The notes: a model not told the origin generated them from the letters alone. Positions 25,681 to 33,810 are shown, numbered from the stretch's first letter. The stretch is DNA of 64,000 nt from Pseudolysinimonas_A sp049651805 (GCF_049651805.1 NZ_JBASCU010000029.1:103815-167814); one strand, 5' to 3'. Made by a program: numbers and translations.

Positions 25681-26879
25681 GCCGTCACTTGTTCACGGAG
25701 GTAGGGGATCGTCGCCCGCACCCGGAACCGCCCGTTCGTGCCGTCGCTCGCCTCGAGTTCGCCGCCCGCGAGGGTCGCCCGCTCGCGCATGCCCGGGATG
25801 CCGTGGCCGGCCGGGTTGGCGGGCACCGTCGTGCCGGGCGGGATGCCGTTGGTGACGATCACCGCGAGGCTCGACCCGCCCCAATCGAACACCAGCTCCA
25901 CCGGTTGACCGCGGTCGCCGTGGCGCAGGGCGTTCGTGAGTCCCTCCTGCACGATGCGGTAGACCGCGAGGGCGGGGGCATCCGTCAATTCCACCGCCTT
26001 GCCGTAGCTGTGCCACTCGACCTCGAGCCCCGAGTCGCGGAAGCCCCGTACGAGAGCGTCGAGGTCGTTCATGCCCGGCTGGGGCCCGGCCTCCTGGTTG
26101 TGCCGCAACTCGCCGAGCAGCACCCGCACATCGGTGAGCGCGCCGCGCGCCGTGGTGGCGATGTTCTCCAACGCCTCGACGACCGGCGCGGGCACGTTCT
26201 TCGCGCCGTAACGGGCCCCGTCGGCCTGGGCGATCACGACCGCGAGGGAGTGGGCGACGATGTCGTGCACGTCGCGGGCGACCCGGTTGCGCTCCTGCTC
26301 GAGCGAGACCTCCTGTTTGACCGCCCCGAGCTGCACCGTGGCGCGGATCTCGCCGGTCTGCGCGGCGCGGCGGCCCCGGTTGACGTACACGAGCATCCCG
26401 GCCACCCAGGCGAGCACCAGCACCACCAGTACGAACCAGAAGATGACGATCCCGACGAACTGTTGCACGTTCGCGAAAACGGTCACGCTGATCGCGAGCG
26501 CTGCAATCGGCGTGCCGACCAATCCCAGCCATCGCGTCACCGGCTCGCCGTAGGCGGCCACCCCGAAGAACACCGCGAGCAACGGGAGGAAGACGAACAC
26601 GAGCCCTCCGGCGCCGAAGAAGCCACTCCCCAGCACGCTGAGCGTCCCCACCGCCCCGACCGTGAGCCCCAACAGAGGCTGCGCGCGATACAGCACGAGC
26701 GTGAAGGACAGCAGCATGTGTCCGACGATGCCGAGCACTCCACCGCCCGTGGCGGCCGGGAACAACGCGACCGTGAACCAGAGGCCGGCGACGACAGCCT
26801 CGACGATCGGCCGGTTGCGCACCAGGTTGTCGCGCGTGAACCAGTCGCGGAGGTTCGCGAAAGCGCCGGCTAGGGTCAT
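25677..26879 (-). CDS. Sensor histidine kinase, HisKA_3 (NarX/DesK-like) family
   Basis: Membrane sensor that phosphorylates the NarL-type regulator. The 400-residue chain has five to six hydrophobic segments (about residues 27-160), a short coiled linker, the HisKA_3 box with phospho-accepting His205 (RDVHDIVAHS), and a HATPase_c domain with an N-box-like EGLTNALRHG and GHGIPGMRERA. I chose ATG 26879 over GTG 26888 because TACCGT ends 7 bases before the ATG and would overlap the GTG. With the adjacent MacB-like exporter this resembles cell-envelope stress modules. Confidence 0.91.
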   Translation of the reverse strand: MTLAGAFANLRDWFTRDNLVRNRPIVEAVVAGLWFTVALFPAATGGGVLGIVGHMLLSFTLVLYRAQPLLGLTVGAVGTLSVLGSGFFGAGGLVFVFLPLLAVFFGVAAYGEPVTRWLGLVGTPIAALAISVTVFANVQQFVGIVIFWFVLVVLVLAWVAGMLVYVNRGRRAAQTGEIRATVQLGAVKQEVSLEQERNRVARDVHDIVAHSLAVVIAQADGARYGAKNVPAPVVEALENIATTARGALTDVRVLLGELRHNQEAGPQPGMNDLDALVRGFRDSGLEVEWHSYGKAVELTDAPALAVYRIVQEGLTNALRHGDRGQPVELVFDWGGSSLAVIVTNGIPPGTTVPANPAGHGIPGMRERATLAGGELEASDGTNGRFRVRATIPYLREQVTA

Positions 26880-26961
26880 GACACCCACGGTACGTCGCCG
26901 CCCGTATCACGGCATCCGCCCTCGGGTTGATCCCGACTCATCCCGAAGTCGCGAACGCAAC

Positions 26962-27018
26962 TCTCGGAAATCCGACCCTTCGGCCACGACAGATCGACGA
27001 ACCAGCGGATTTCCGAGA
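26962..27018. terminator. 13-bp inverted repeat downstream of era
   Basis: TCTCGGAAATCCG (26962-26974) and its exact complement (27006-27018) enclose a 31-base loop. It lies after the era stop and before the histidine kinase start, both on minus, so it may end the hrcA-to-era operon. The AT-rich arms differ from ordinary terminators here and could be another repeat family. Confidence 0.55.
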
Positions 27019-27039
27019 CTTAGGGCGCTACGCCCGACG

Positions 27040-27960
27040 TCAGAACCCGAGGCGGCCGAGCTGTTTGGGGTCGCGCTGCCACTCCCGGGCGACCTTGACG
27101 CGCAGCGACAGGAACACCTGCTTGCCGACGAGCGGTTCGATCTCCGCGCGCGCGCGGGCACCGACATCCTGAAGCCGTTCGCCGCCGTGGCCGATCACGA
27201 TGCCCTTCTGGCTGTCGCGTTCGACCCAGAGGTTGGCGTAGATCTCGACGAGATCCTTGTCGTCGCGTTCGACCATGTCGTCGATCGTCACGGCGAGCGA
27301 GTGCGGCAACTCGTCGGAGACGCCTTCGAGAGCCGCCTCGCGGATCAGCTCCGAGATGCGCGCCTCGAGGGTCTCGTCGGTGCGCTGCTCGTCGGGGTAG
27401 AGCGACGGCGACTCGGGGAGCAGCGCCACCAACTCGCGCAGCAGCACATCGAGCTGGATGCGACTGGTCGCCGATACGGGAACGATCGCCTCCCACTCCC
27501 GCAGCTCCGAAACCGCGAGCAACTGCTGCGCGACGGCCGGCCGCGAAGTCGCGTCGATCTTGGTGACGATGGCGACCTTCTTCGCCCGCGGGAAGTCGTT
27601 CAGCGACTCGTTGATGAACCGGTCGCCGGGGCCGATGCGCTCGTTCGCCGGGAAGCACATGCCGATCACGTCGACGTCGCCCAGGGTCGCGGTGACGACG
27701 TCGTTGAGGCGCTGGCCGAGCAGCGTGCGGGGGCGATGGATGCCGGGGGTGTCGACGATGATCAGCTGACCGTCGGCGACGTGCACGATGCCGCGGATCG
27801 CGCGACGCGTGGTCTGCGGCTTCGACGAGGTGATCGCCACCTTCTCGCCGACGAGCGCGTTGGTGAGCGTCGACTTGCCGACGTTGGGGCGACCGACGAA
27901 CGAGACGAATCCGGCGCGGTGGGGAGGGGTGGGTTCCGACTCACCCTTCGGGCTACTCAA
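27040..27960 (-). CDS. era: GTPase Era
   Basis: Ras-like GTPase that binds the 3' end of 16S rRNA and helps mature the 30S subunit. The 306-residue protein has G1 GRPNVGKST, G3 DTPG, G4 TKID, and a C-terminal KH domain ending KVAREWQRDPKQLGRLGF. The start is TTG 27960, overlapping the upstream stop (TTGA), which yields MSSPKGESEP before the G domain. The start region lies in a sequence resembling the palindromic repeat. It is the last gene of the hrcA-dnaJ-rsmE-HIT-phoH-ybeY-CNNM cluster. Confidence 0.94.
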   Translation of the reverse strand: MSSPKGESEPTPPHRAGFVSFVGRPNVGKSTLTNALVGEKVAITSSKPQTTRRAIRGIVHVADGQLIIVDTPGIHRPRTLLGQRLNDVVTATLGDVDVIGMCFPANERIGPGDRFINESLNDFPRAKKVAIVTKIDATSRPAVAQQLLAVSELREWEAIVPVSATSRIQLDVLLRELVALLPESPSLYPDEQRTDETLEARISELIREAALEGVSDELPHSLAVTIDDMVERDDKDLVEIYANLWVERDSQKGIVIGHGGERLQDVGARARAEIEPLVGKQVFLSLRVKVAREWQRDPKQLGRLGF

Positions 27961-27967
27961 CCGACGG
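27932..27967. repeat. REP-like sequence at the era start
   Basis: Read on minus, GGTTGAGTAGC-CCGAAGGGTGAGTCGGAACC parallels the repeat GGTTGAGTAGCGCCCGCAGGGCGCGTGTCGAAACC. It supplies the TTG start and first codons of era and the stop of the preceding gene. The match is partial, so common origin is inferred. Confidence 0.4.
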
Positions 27968-29261
27968 CCTCGTCATCCCCGAAGGCTGCCTTCGCGTCGA
28001 GCAGGGCCTGGTCGGCTTCGACGATGATCGTGCGCAACAGCTTCCGGCGCCCTTCGACGCGTTCCGCTCGTAGTTTCAACCCCGAGACCTCGACCGTCGA
28101 GCCCGTCTGCGGCAGCCGGCCGAGCGTCTTCGTGAGAAGCCCACCCGCCGAGTCGACGTCGTCGTCTTCGATGTCGAGACCGAACAGGTCGCCGAGTTCG
28201 TCGAGCGGCAACCGAGCGCTCACCCGGTAGACCCCGCCGCCCAGATGCGTCGCGTCGGGCGTCTCGCGGTCGTACTCATCCGAGATGTCGCCCACGAGCT
28301 CTTCGATGAGGTCTTCGAGGGTGACGAGCCCCGCGATGCCGCCGTACTCGTCGACGACGAGGGCGAGATGGATGCTCTTCACCTGCATCTGCCGCAGGGT
28401 GTCGTCGGCCATCTTCGACTCCGGCACGAACTCCGCCGGGCGCGCGAGGTCGCGGGCCGACACCGAGGCGGCGTCAAGGGGCTGCTCGAAACTGAGCCGG
28501 GCGACGTCGCGCAGGTAGAGCACGCCGAACACCTCGTCGGCGTCTTTGCCGATGACCGGGATGCGCGAGTGTCCGGTGCGCAGGAACTCGGTCATCGCGA
28601 AGGCGAGCGTCGCGTCGTCGTCGATCGTCTCCATATCGGTGCGCGGCACCATCACCTCGCGCACGACCGTGTCGCCCCACTCGAAGATCGAGTGGATGAG
28701 TTCGCGGTCGTCCTCTTCCAGAACGTCGGCCTCGGCGGCCTCATCCACCATGCTCAGCAGCTGTTGTTCGCTCGAGAAGGTGATCACCGGCGGGCGGCCG
28801 GGGGTGACGCGGTTGCCGAGTGCGATGAGGCCGGTGGCGAGCGGGCCGAGCAACGCCCGGATGAGCCGCACGATCGGCGCCGCGAACGCCAGGATCGGCC
28901 GAGCGTTGGCGCGTCCGACCGAACGCGGGCTCGAGCCGACCAACACGAAGGTGGCGCCGGTCATCACGATCACCGAGGCGAGCAGCACCCACCACCAGTC
29001 GCTCAACACGAGGGCGAACATCAGCGTGACCAGCACGGCTGCGGTCGTCTCCGACAGCACGCGCACGAAGTTGATCGCGGTGACGTGGGCGCCGATGTCG
29101 GTCGAGATCGCGAGCAGCGACTTCTTGAATCGGCTGCCCGCCGCGAGGTCGGCCAGATCGTTGCGGCTCAGGGTGCCGAGCGCCGCATCGGCGGCGGCGA
29201 GCAGACCGCCGAAGGCGACGAGCACCACCGCGAGCGCGACGAAGACACCGATCATCTCCAC
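27957..29261 (-). CDS. CNNM/CBS-domain transporter (HlyC/CorC family)
   Basis: Probable magnesium or cobalt efflux/transport-associated membrane protein. The 434 residues comprise a CNNM transmembrane domain (about 1-175, with FVALAVVLVAFGG and several further helices), two CBS domains (around MVPRTDMETID and PVIGKDADEVFGVLYLRDVA; then ALVVDEYGGIAGLVTLEDLIEELVG split across a strand) and a CorC_HlyC tail ending in the region GLKLRAERVEGRRK. GTG 29261 is preferred since GGAGG stands 7 bases before it; ATG 29255 is the alternative. In the conserved ybeY-era operon. Confidence 0.9.
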   Translation of the reverse strand: MEMIGVFVALAVVLVAFGGLLAAADAALGTLSRNDLADLAAGSRFKKSLLAISTDIGAHVTAINFVRVLSETTAAVLVTLMFALVLSDWWWVLLASVIVMTGATFVLVGSSPRSVGRANARPILAFAAPIVRLIRALLGPLATGLIALGNRVTPGRPPVITFSSEQQLLSMVDEAAEADVLEEDDRELIHSIFEWGDTVVREVMVPRTDMETIDDDATLAFAMTEFLRTGHSRIPVIGKDADEVFGVLYLRDVARLSFEQPLDAASVSARDLARPAEFVPESKMADDTLRQMQVKSIHLALVVDEYGGIAGLVTLEDLIEELVGDISDEYDRETPDATHLGGGVYRVSARLPLDELGDLFGLDIEDDDVDSAGGLLTKTLGRLPQTGSTVEVSGLKLRAERVEGRRKLLRTIIVEADQALLDAKAAFGDDEAVG

Positions 29262-29280
29262 GGCTTCGCCTCCATCGGCG

Positions 29281-29742
29281 TCACCGTTTGCGTTCGGCGA
29301 GGGTGAAGCCCACGAGGATCTCACGCTGCACGTCGAACATCTCGCGCTCCTCGTCGGGTTCGGCGTGGTCGAAGCCGAGAAGGTGCAGGATGCCGTGCGC
29401 CGTGAGCAGGTGCATTTCATCGGCGGGGCTGTGGCCGGCATCCTGGGCCTGCGCGATCGCGACCTGCGGGCAGATCACCAGGTCGCCGAGCAGCCCGGGC
29501 GGGGTGATCTCGTCTTCGCTGCCGGGACGCAGCTCGTCCATCGGGAAACTCAGCACATCGGTGGGGCCGGGCTCGTCCATCCACTGCACGTGCAACTGCT
29601 CCATCGCCGCCTCGTCGACGAGCAGGATCGCCAGCTCGGCATCCGGATGCACGTGCAGATGATCGAGCGCAAACGTCGTCAGCCGCTGCAGCGACGACTC
29701 GTCGACCTCGACCCCCGACTCGTTGTTGATCTCGATGCTCAC
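29281..29742 (-). CDS. ybeY: Endoribonuclease / rRNA maturation factor YbeY
   Basis: Zinc-dependent RNase involved in 16S rRNA 3'-end maturation and ribosome quality control. The 153 residues end in the metal site HGILHLLGFDH (H-x3-H-x5-H). The central MDEPGPTDVLSFPMDE motif is diagnostic. The ATG overlaps the phoH stop by ATGA, so translation is coupled to phoH. Confidence 0.95.
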   Translation of the reverse strand: MSIEINNESGVEVDESSLQRLTTFALDHLHVHPDAELAILLVDEAAMEQLHVQWMDEPGPTDVLSFPMDELRPGSEDEITPPGLLGDLVICPQVAIAQAQDAGHSPADEMHLLTAHGILHLLGFDHAEPDEEREMFDVQREILVGFTLAERKR

Positions 29743-30842
29743 CTGCGGCGTCTCGGCTTCTCGGGACCGGGCTGCTTGCGGTCTTGCGGGCCGTGACCGC
29801 GGCGCTCGGCGCGGTTCGCCCCGTCGGGGTTCACGTCGCCCTGGCTCTGCTCCCGCTGGTAGCGACGCGCCTGCTGCTGCGCGTCGTAGGCGGTGTAGCG
29901 GTCGACGATCTTTCCGACGAGCGAATGGCGCACGACATCCTCGCTGGTCAGGCGGGCGAAGTGGATGTCATCCATCTCGTTCAGGATCTTCGACACCACC
30001 TGCAGACCCGAAGCGCCGATCGGCAGGTCGACCTGCGTGATGTCGCCGGTGACGACCATGCGGGTGCCGAAGCCGAGGCGGGTGAGGAACATCTTCATCT
30101 GCTCGGGCGTCGTGTTCTGCGCCTCATCGAGCACGACGAACGCGTTGTTGAGCGTGCGGCCGCGCATGTAGGCGAGCGGGGCGACCTCGACGGTACCGGC
30201 GGCGAGCAGCTTCGGCACGAGCTCGGGGTCCATCATCTCGTTGAGCGCGTCGTAGAGCGGCCGCAGGTACGGGTCGATCTTGTCGTTGAGCGTGCCGGGC
30301 AGGAAGCCGAGGCGCTCCCCCGCTTCGATCGCCGGGCGGCTGAGGATGATGCGCTCCACCTCCTTGCGTTGCAGCGCCTGCACGGCCTTCGCCATCGCGA
30401 GGTAGGTCTTGCCGGTTCCCGCGGGGCCGATGCCGAACACGATCGTGTTGTGGTCGATCGCGTCGACGTACGCCTTCTGGCCGAGCGTCTTGGGCCGGAT
30501 GCTCTTGCCCCGGCTGGTGAGGATCGCCTGGCTCAGCACCTCGGCCGGGCTGCCCTCGCCGCGTTCCAGGATGCGGGCGCCGGCGGTCACGTCGGTCTCA
30601 CCGAGGTCGACGCCGTTCTTCACCATCGCCACCAGTTCCTGCACGAGCCGCTCGGCTGCCCGCACCTCGGCCTCGGGGCCTTCGATGGTCACATGGTTGC
30701 CGCGCACGAGCACGGTCACCTCGGGGTAGCTCTTCTCGATCGTCGACAGCAGCCGGTCTTGCGGTCCGAGCAACCGCACCATCGCGACGCCATCGACCTC
30801 GATTTCCGCACGCTGTGGTTGAGCAGAGCCGGGATCGGTCAC
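29739..30842 (-). CDS. phoH: PhoH-family ATPase
   Basis: Cytoplasmic RNA-associated NTPase of the PhoH/YbeZ type, often a functional partner of YbeY. The 367-residue product has an N-terminal KH-like segment (about 25-80), Walker A GPAGTGKTYLA, Walker B VVLDEAQNTT, and a Q/Arg-rich charged C-terminal tail. The GTG start overlaps the HIT gene stop (GTGA), and its stop overlaps the ybeY start. Confidence 0.94.
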   Translation of the reverse strand: MTDPGSAQPQRAEIEVDGVAMVRLLGPQDRLLSTIEKSYPEVTVLVRGNHVTIEGPEAEVRAAERLVQELVAMVKNGVDLGETDVTAGARILERGEGSPAEVLSQAILTSRGKSIRPKTLGQKAYVDAIDHNTIVFGIGPAGTGKTYLAMAKAVQALQRKEVERIILSRPAIEAGERLGFLPGTLNDKIDPYLRPLYDALNEMMDPELVPKLLAAGTVEVAPLAYMRGRTLNNAFVVLDEAQNTTPEQMKMFLTRLGFGTRMVVTGDITQVDLPIGASGLQVVSKILNEMDDIHFARLTSEDVVRHSLVGKIVDRYTAYDAQQQARRYQREQSQGDVNPDGANRAERRGHGPQDRKQPGPEKPRRRR

Positions 30843-31183
30843 GCCATCCGCCCTTCCGGCAGGCCGCCACCCAAGACGTGGGCATGTACGTGGAACACGG
30901 TCTGGCCGACATCCGCCCCGGTGTTGAAGACGAGCCGGTACTGCCCGCCGCAGTGCTCGTCGGCGAGCTGCTGCGCGATGCCGACGATCTCGGCCAGCAG
31001 CGCTGGATCTGCGTCCGCGAGCGCCGTCACGTTCGGGTACTCCCCCGTTTTCGGGAAGACCAGCAGGTGCACCGGCGCCTGCGGCGCGATGTCGCGGATC
31101 GCGAGCACGCGCTCGTTCTCGAACACCTTCGTCGACGGGATGTCTCCCGCGACGATGCGCTCGAAGACGCTGGGCTCTGACAT
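30839..31183 (-). CDS. HIT-family nucleotide-binding hydrolase (HINT-like)
   Basis: Small purine-nucleoside phosphoramidase type protein of 114 residues. It begins SVFERIVAGDIPSTKV and ends with the HIT triad HVHAHVLGG. The frame extends upstream to 31306 but that part is antisense-free shadow of the APH gene; ATG 31183 matches family length, and TAAGCT ends 7 bases before it (overlapping the APH stop), pointing to an internal leaderless promoter feeding phoH-ybeY-CNNM-era. Confidence 0.94.
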   Translation of the reverse strand: MSEPSVFERIVAGDIPSTKVFENERVLAIRDIAPQAPVHLLVFPKTGEYPNVTALADADPALLAEIVGIAQQLADEHCGGQYRLVFNTGADVGQTVFHVHAHVLGGGLPEGRMA

Positions 31184-31193
31184 GGCTTCCAGC

Positions 31194-31880
31194 TTAGGCC
31201 GACCCATCCCAGGCCGCCCGGTAGTAGCGGATGCGCTGCTCGTCGGGCTCGATGTCGTAGGCGGCGAGGAACGCATCCTGCCATCCGGGGCCGTAGTTCC
31301 ACTCAAGGCTCATGGTGGCGATCGCGAGGTCGGCCCAGCGGTCGCCGACGCCGACGGCTCCGAAGTCAACGTGCCCGACGAACCGGCCGTCGAGGCCGAT
31401 GATCGTGTTCGGGGCGCACGCGTCGCCGTGCAGCACGACCGCGCCGTCGGCGGGCGGCGGTGCATCGGCCGGAATCCACCGGGTGCGGAACGGGCACGCG
31501 GCGACCGGGACCTTGTCGTGGAGAGCGCGCAGACCCTGCGCAATCGCTCGCACCGCGCTTTCCGGCCGCTCGAGCCATCCGGCGCTCACCGCCCCGCTAC
31601 CCGGCAGCGCTCGGGTCACGAGCACCTGACCGGCGTGGTCGCGACCGAAGTCGAGCACCTCCGGAACCGGATGCCCGATCGTGCGTGCCCAGATCAGACG
31701 CGCCCGTTCGTCATCGAGGTCGACACCGCTGCCGAGCGGATTCCACTTGATGAACCGGTCGCCCATGACGAAGGTGTGCCCACCGATCTCGTTCGACCAG
31801 GCCACGTCGTCGATGCGCCCGGCGAAAGCGCGCACGAGCTCGGGCACCTCGACGGGGCCGGTCGGCGCCCCGGCTACCAC
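31194..31880 (-). CDS. Aminoglycoside 3'-phosphotransferase-like kinase (APH family)
   Basis: Protein-kinase-fold phosphotransferase of 228 residues. It has the ATP lobe (HTFVMGDRFIKWNP), the Brenner motif HGDACAPN with catalytic Asp, and HVDFGAVGVGDRWADLA carrying the metal-binding Asp, the pattern of APH(3') enzymes. GTG 31880 overlaps the rsmE stop; a fused rsmE-APH frame does not exist since they lie in different frames. Whether it modifies an antibiotic or a cellular metabolite cannot be told: small chromosomal APH homologues are common in actinobacteria. It interrupts the otherwise conserved rsmE-HIT order. Confidence 0.85.
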   Translation of the reverse strand: MVAGAPTGPVEVPELVRAFAGRIDDVAWSNEIGGHTFVMGDRFIKWNPLGSGVDLDDERARLIWARTIGHPVPEVLDFGRDHAGQVLVTRALPGSGAVSAGWLERPESAVRAIAQGLRALHDKVPVAACPFRTRWIPADAPPPADGAVVLHGDACAPNTIIGLDGRFVGHVDFGAVGVGDRWADLAIATMSLEWNYGPGWQDAFLAAYDIEPDEQRIRYYRAAWDGSA

Positions 31881-32602
31881 CTGCCCAGCTTCGCGTTCAG
31901 AACGGCGAGGGCTGCCGGGCCAGCCGTCGACGTGCGCAGCACCTCGGATCCGAGCCGCACGAGGGTCGCCCCGGCCGCGCTGAGGGCGTCGAGTTCGCGC
32001 GGCGCGATGCCGCCCTCTGGCCCGACCACGAGTGTGATGCGCTCGGCGTCGAGATCGACCTCGGTCAGGCGCACCGTCGCATCGGGCTCGAGCACGAGGA
32101 TGCGACCCGGCAGCTTCGCGAGCATCGCGGTCGTCGCGATCGGCTCGACGACGGGAACCCGCGGTCGGATCGACTGCTTCGTCGCCTCGCGCACGATCGA
32201 GGCCCAGCGTTCGCGACCCTTCTCGGCCTTTGCCCCCTCCCAGCGGGAGATCGACCGCTCGGCCGCCCACGGGATCACGCCCGACACCCCGAGTTCGGTC
32301 GCCGCCTGCACCGCCAACTCGTCCCGGTCGCCCTTCGCGAGCGCCTGGGCGAGCCACAGTTCGGGGGTCGGAGCAGGATGCCACGCTGTCGACTCGATCT
32401 CGACGGTCACCGCGCCGCCCTCCGTCGACGACACGATGCCGGTCGCGAGCAGTCCGTCGCCGTCGGACACCGAGATCCGCTCCCCAACGCGCACCCGCGC
32501 GACGGTGATCGCGTGCCGCGCCTCGTCCCCCGTGACCCGCACGACCGACCCGGCCGCGACATCCGCCCCCGCCAGCTCCGGTGCGAGATAGAGGGATGCC
32601 AC
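31874..32602 (-). CDS. rsmE: 16S rRNA (uracil-1498-N3)-methyltransferase RsmE
   Basis: Methylates U1498 of 16S rRNA using S-adenosylmethionine. The 242 residues show an N-terminal PUA-like domain (GDEARHAITVARVRVGE) and a SPOUT knot with VGPEGGIAPRELDAL and LGSEVLRTSTAGPAAL. The family is normally encoded next to dnaJ in actinobacteria, as here, though three hairpins separate them. The ATG at 32602 sits in a run of GTGGGTGGC. Confidence 0.94.
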   Translation of the reverse strand: MASLYLAPELAGADVAAGSVVRVTGDEARHAITVARVRVGERISVSDGDGLLATGIVSSTEGGAVTVEIESTAWHPAPTPELWLAQALAKGDRDELAVQAATELGVSGVIPWAAERSISRWEGAKAEKGRERWASIVREATKQSIRPRVPVVEPIATTAMLAKLPGRILVLEPDATVRLTEVDLDAERITLVVGPEGGIAPRELDALSAAGATLVRLGSEVLRTSTAGPAALAVLNAKLGRW

Positions 32603-32626
32603 CCACTCACGCTACCCGCGGCGGAG

Positions 32627-32688
32627 GGGGTTCCGACCCGACGGAACCCCGCGCGCGGGGTTCCTGAACGTCATAGAGCCCTCTATGA
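32627..32688. terminator. Cluster of three inverted repeats between dnaJ and rsmE
   Basis: GGGGTTCCG (32627-32635) pairs with CGGAACCCC (32642-32650); the second arm also belongs to a perfect 22-base palindrome at 32643-32664 (GGAACCCC-GCGCGC-GGGGTTCC), so the two stems exclude each other. Next to them, TCATAGAG-CC-CTCTATGA spans 32671-32688. Together they fill most of the 105-base gap. Termination after dnaJ, or switching between it and rsmE expression, is plausible. Confidence 0.6.
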
Positions 32689-32707
32689 CGCGGATGAGAG
32701 AGGGGGG

Positions 32708-33808
32708 TCAGACGCCGAGGAAGCGGTCGCGGAGCTTGGCGAAGAGGCCCTGCTGGAACGTCGCGAACTCAGGGGGCACGGGGCGGCGACTGGCGGCGAA
32801 CTCCTGCATGAGCTTCTGCTCTTTCGAGTTGAGCCGCACCGGCGTGACCACTTGGATGCCGACCTTCAGATCGCCGCGGCCCTGACCGCGCAGGTGGGTG
32901 ATTCCGCGGTCCTTGATCGTCACGACATCGGCGCTCTGGGTGCCCGGCTTGATCTCGATCGTGACGTCGCCGTCGAGCGACGCGAGGCTCACCTGGGTGC
33001 CGAGCACGGCATCCGTCATCTGCACTTCGAGGGTCGCGAGCAGGTCGTCGCCGTTGCGGCTGAACACGTCGTGGTGCTTGACCTTGACCTCGAGGTAGAC
33101 GTCGCCGTTCGGGCCGCCCGCAGGGCCGGCCTCGCCCTGGCCGGGAAGGTGCAGCCGCGTGCCGGTCTCGACGCCGGCGGGGATGTCGAGCGACAGGGTG
33201 CGCTTGGCGCGTACGCGGCCCTGGCCGGCACAGGTCGGGCACGGGTTCGGGATGACGGTGCCGTAGCCGCGGCAGGTGCCGCACGGGCTCGACGTCATCA
33301 CGTTGCCCAGCAACGACCGTACGGCGCGCTGGATCTGGCCCGTGCCGCGGCAGATGTCGCAGGTGATGGGCGAGGTTCCCGGGGCGCAGCAGGATCCGGC
33401 ACAGGTCTCGCAGGTGATCGCGGTGTCGACCTCGAGGTCGCGGTGCACTCCGAAGACGACCTCGTCGAGGGCGATCTCGAGTCGCAGCAGGGAGTCCTGG
33501 CCGCGCTCCCGGCGAGATCGCGGTCCGCGGGAGTTTTGAGCCGCACCGAAGAAGGTCTCGAAGATGTCGCCGAAGCCGAAGCCACCCCCGCCGCCGAAGC
33601 CGGCCTGGGGTCCGAGGTCGTAGCGCTCCCGCTGGTCGGGGTCGCTCAGCACGTCGTAGGCGTGCGTCACCAGTTTGAACCGCTCGGCCGCCTCACCCGA
33701 CGGGTTCACGTCGGGGTGCAGCTCGCGGGCCAGTCGGCGGTACGCCTTCTTGATCTCCTCGGGGGTGGCACTCTTGTCCACCCCGAGGACGTCGTAATGG
33801 TCGGTCAC
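32708..33808 (-). CDS. dnaJ: Chaperone DnaJ (DnaJ2 type)
   Basis: Hsp40 co-chaperone stimulating DnaK. The 366 residues include a J domain with HPD at 31-33, a Gly/Phe-rich stretch (about 70-88), four zinc-binding repeats and two substrate-binding domains. Repeats 2-4 are regular (CDICRGTG, CGTCRGYG, CPTCAGQG), but the first reads CETCAGSC, with Cys140 instead of the usual Gly, followed by another Cys141. All eight metal-ligand cysteines remain. The start is GTG 33808, 2 bases after the hrcA stop, so it lies in the CIRCE-controlled operon. Confidence 0.95.
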   Translation of the reverse strand: MTDHYDVLGVDKSATPEEIKKAYRRLARELHPDVNPSGEAAERFKLVTHAYDVLSDPDQRERYDLGPQAGFGGGGGFGFGDIFETFFGAAQNSRGPRSRRERGQDSLLRLEIALDEVVFGVHRDLEVDTAITCETCAGSCCAPGTSPITCDICRGTGQIQRAVRSLLGNVMTSSPCGTCRGYGTVIPNPCPTCAGQGRVRAKRTLSLDIPAGVETGTRLHLPGQGEAGPAGGPNGDVYLEVKVKHHDVFSRNGDDLLATLEVQMTDAVLGTQVSLASLDGDVTIEIKPGTQSADVVTIKDRGITHLRGQGRGDLKVGIQVVTPVRLNSKEQKLMQEFAASRRPVPPEFATFQQGLFAKLRDRFLGV

Positions 33809-33810
33809 TT

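Noticed and set aside
31194..32606. A single 470-residue frame covering APH and the antisense-like part of rsmE
   Set aside because: The rsmE gene uses another frame of the same strand; the extension is Arg/Gly-rich noise.
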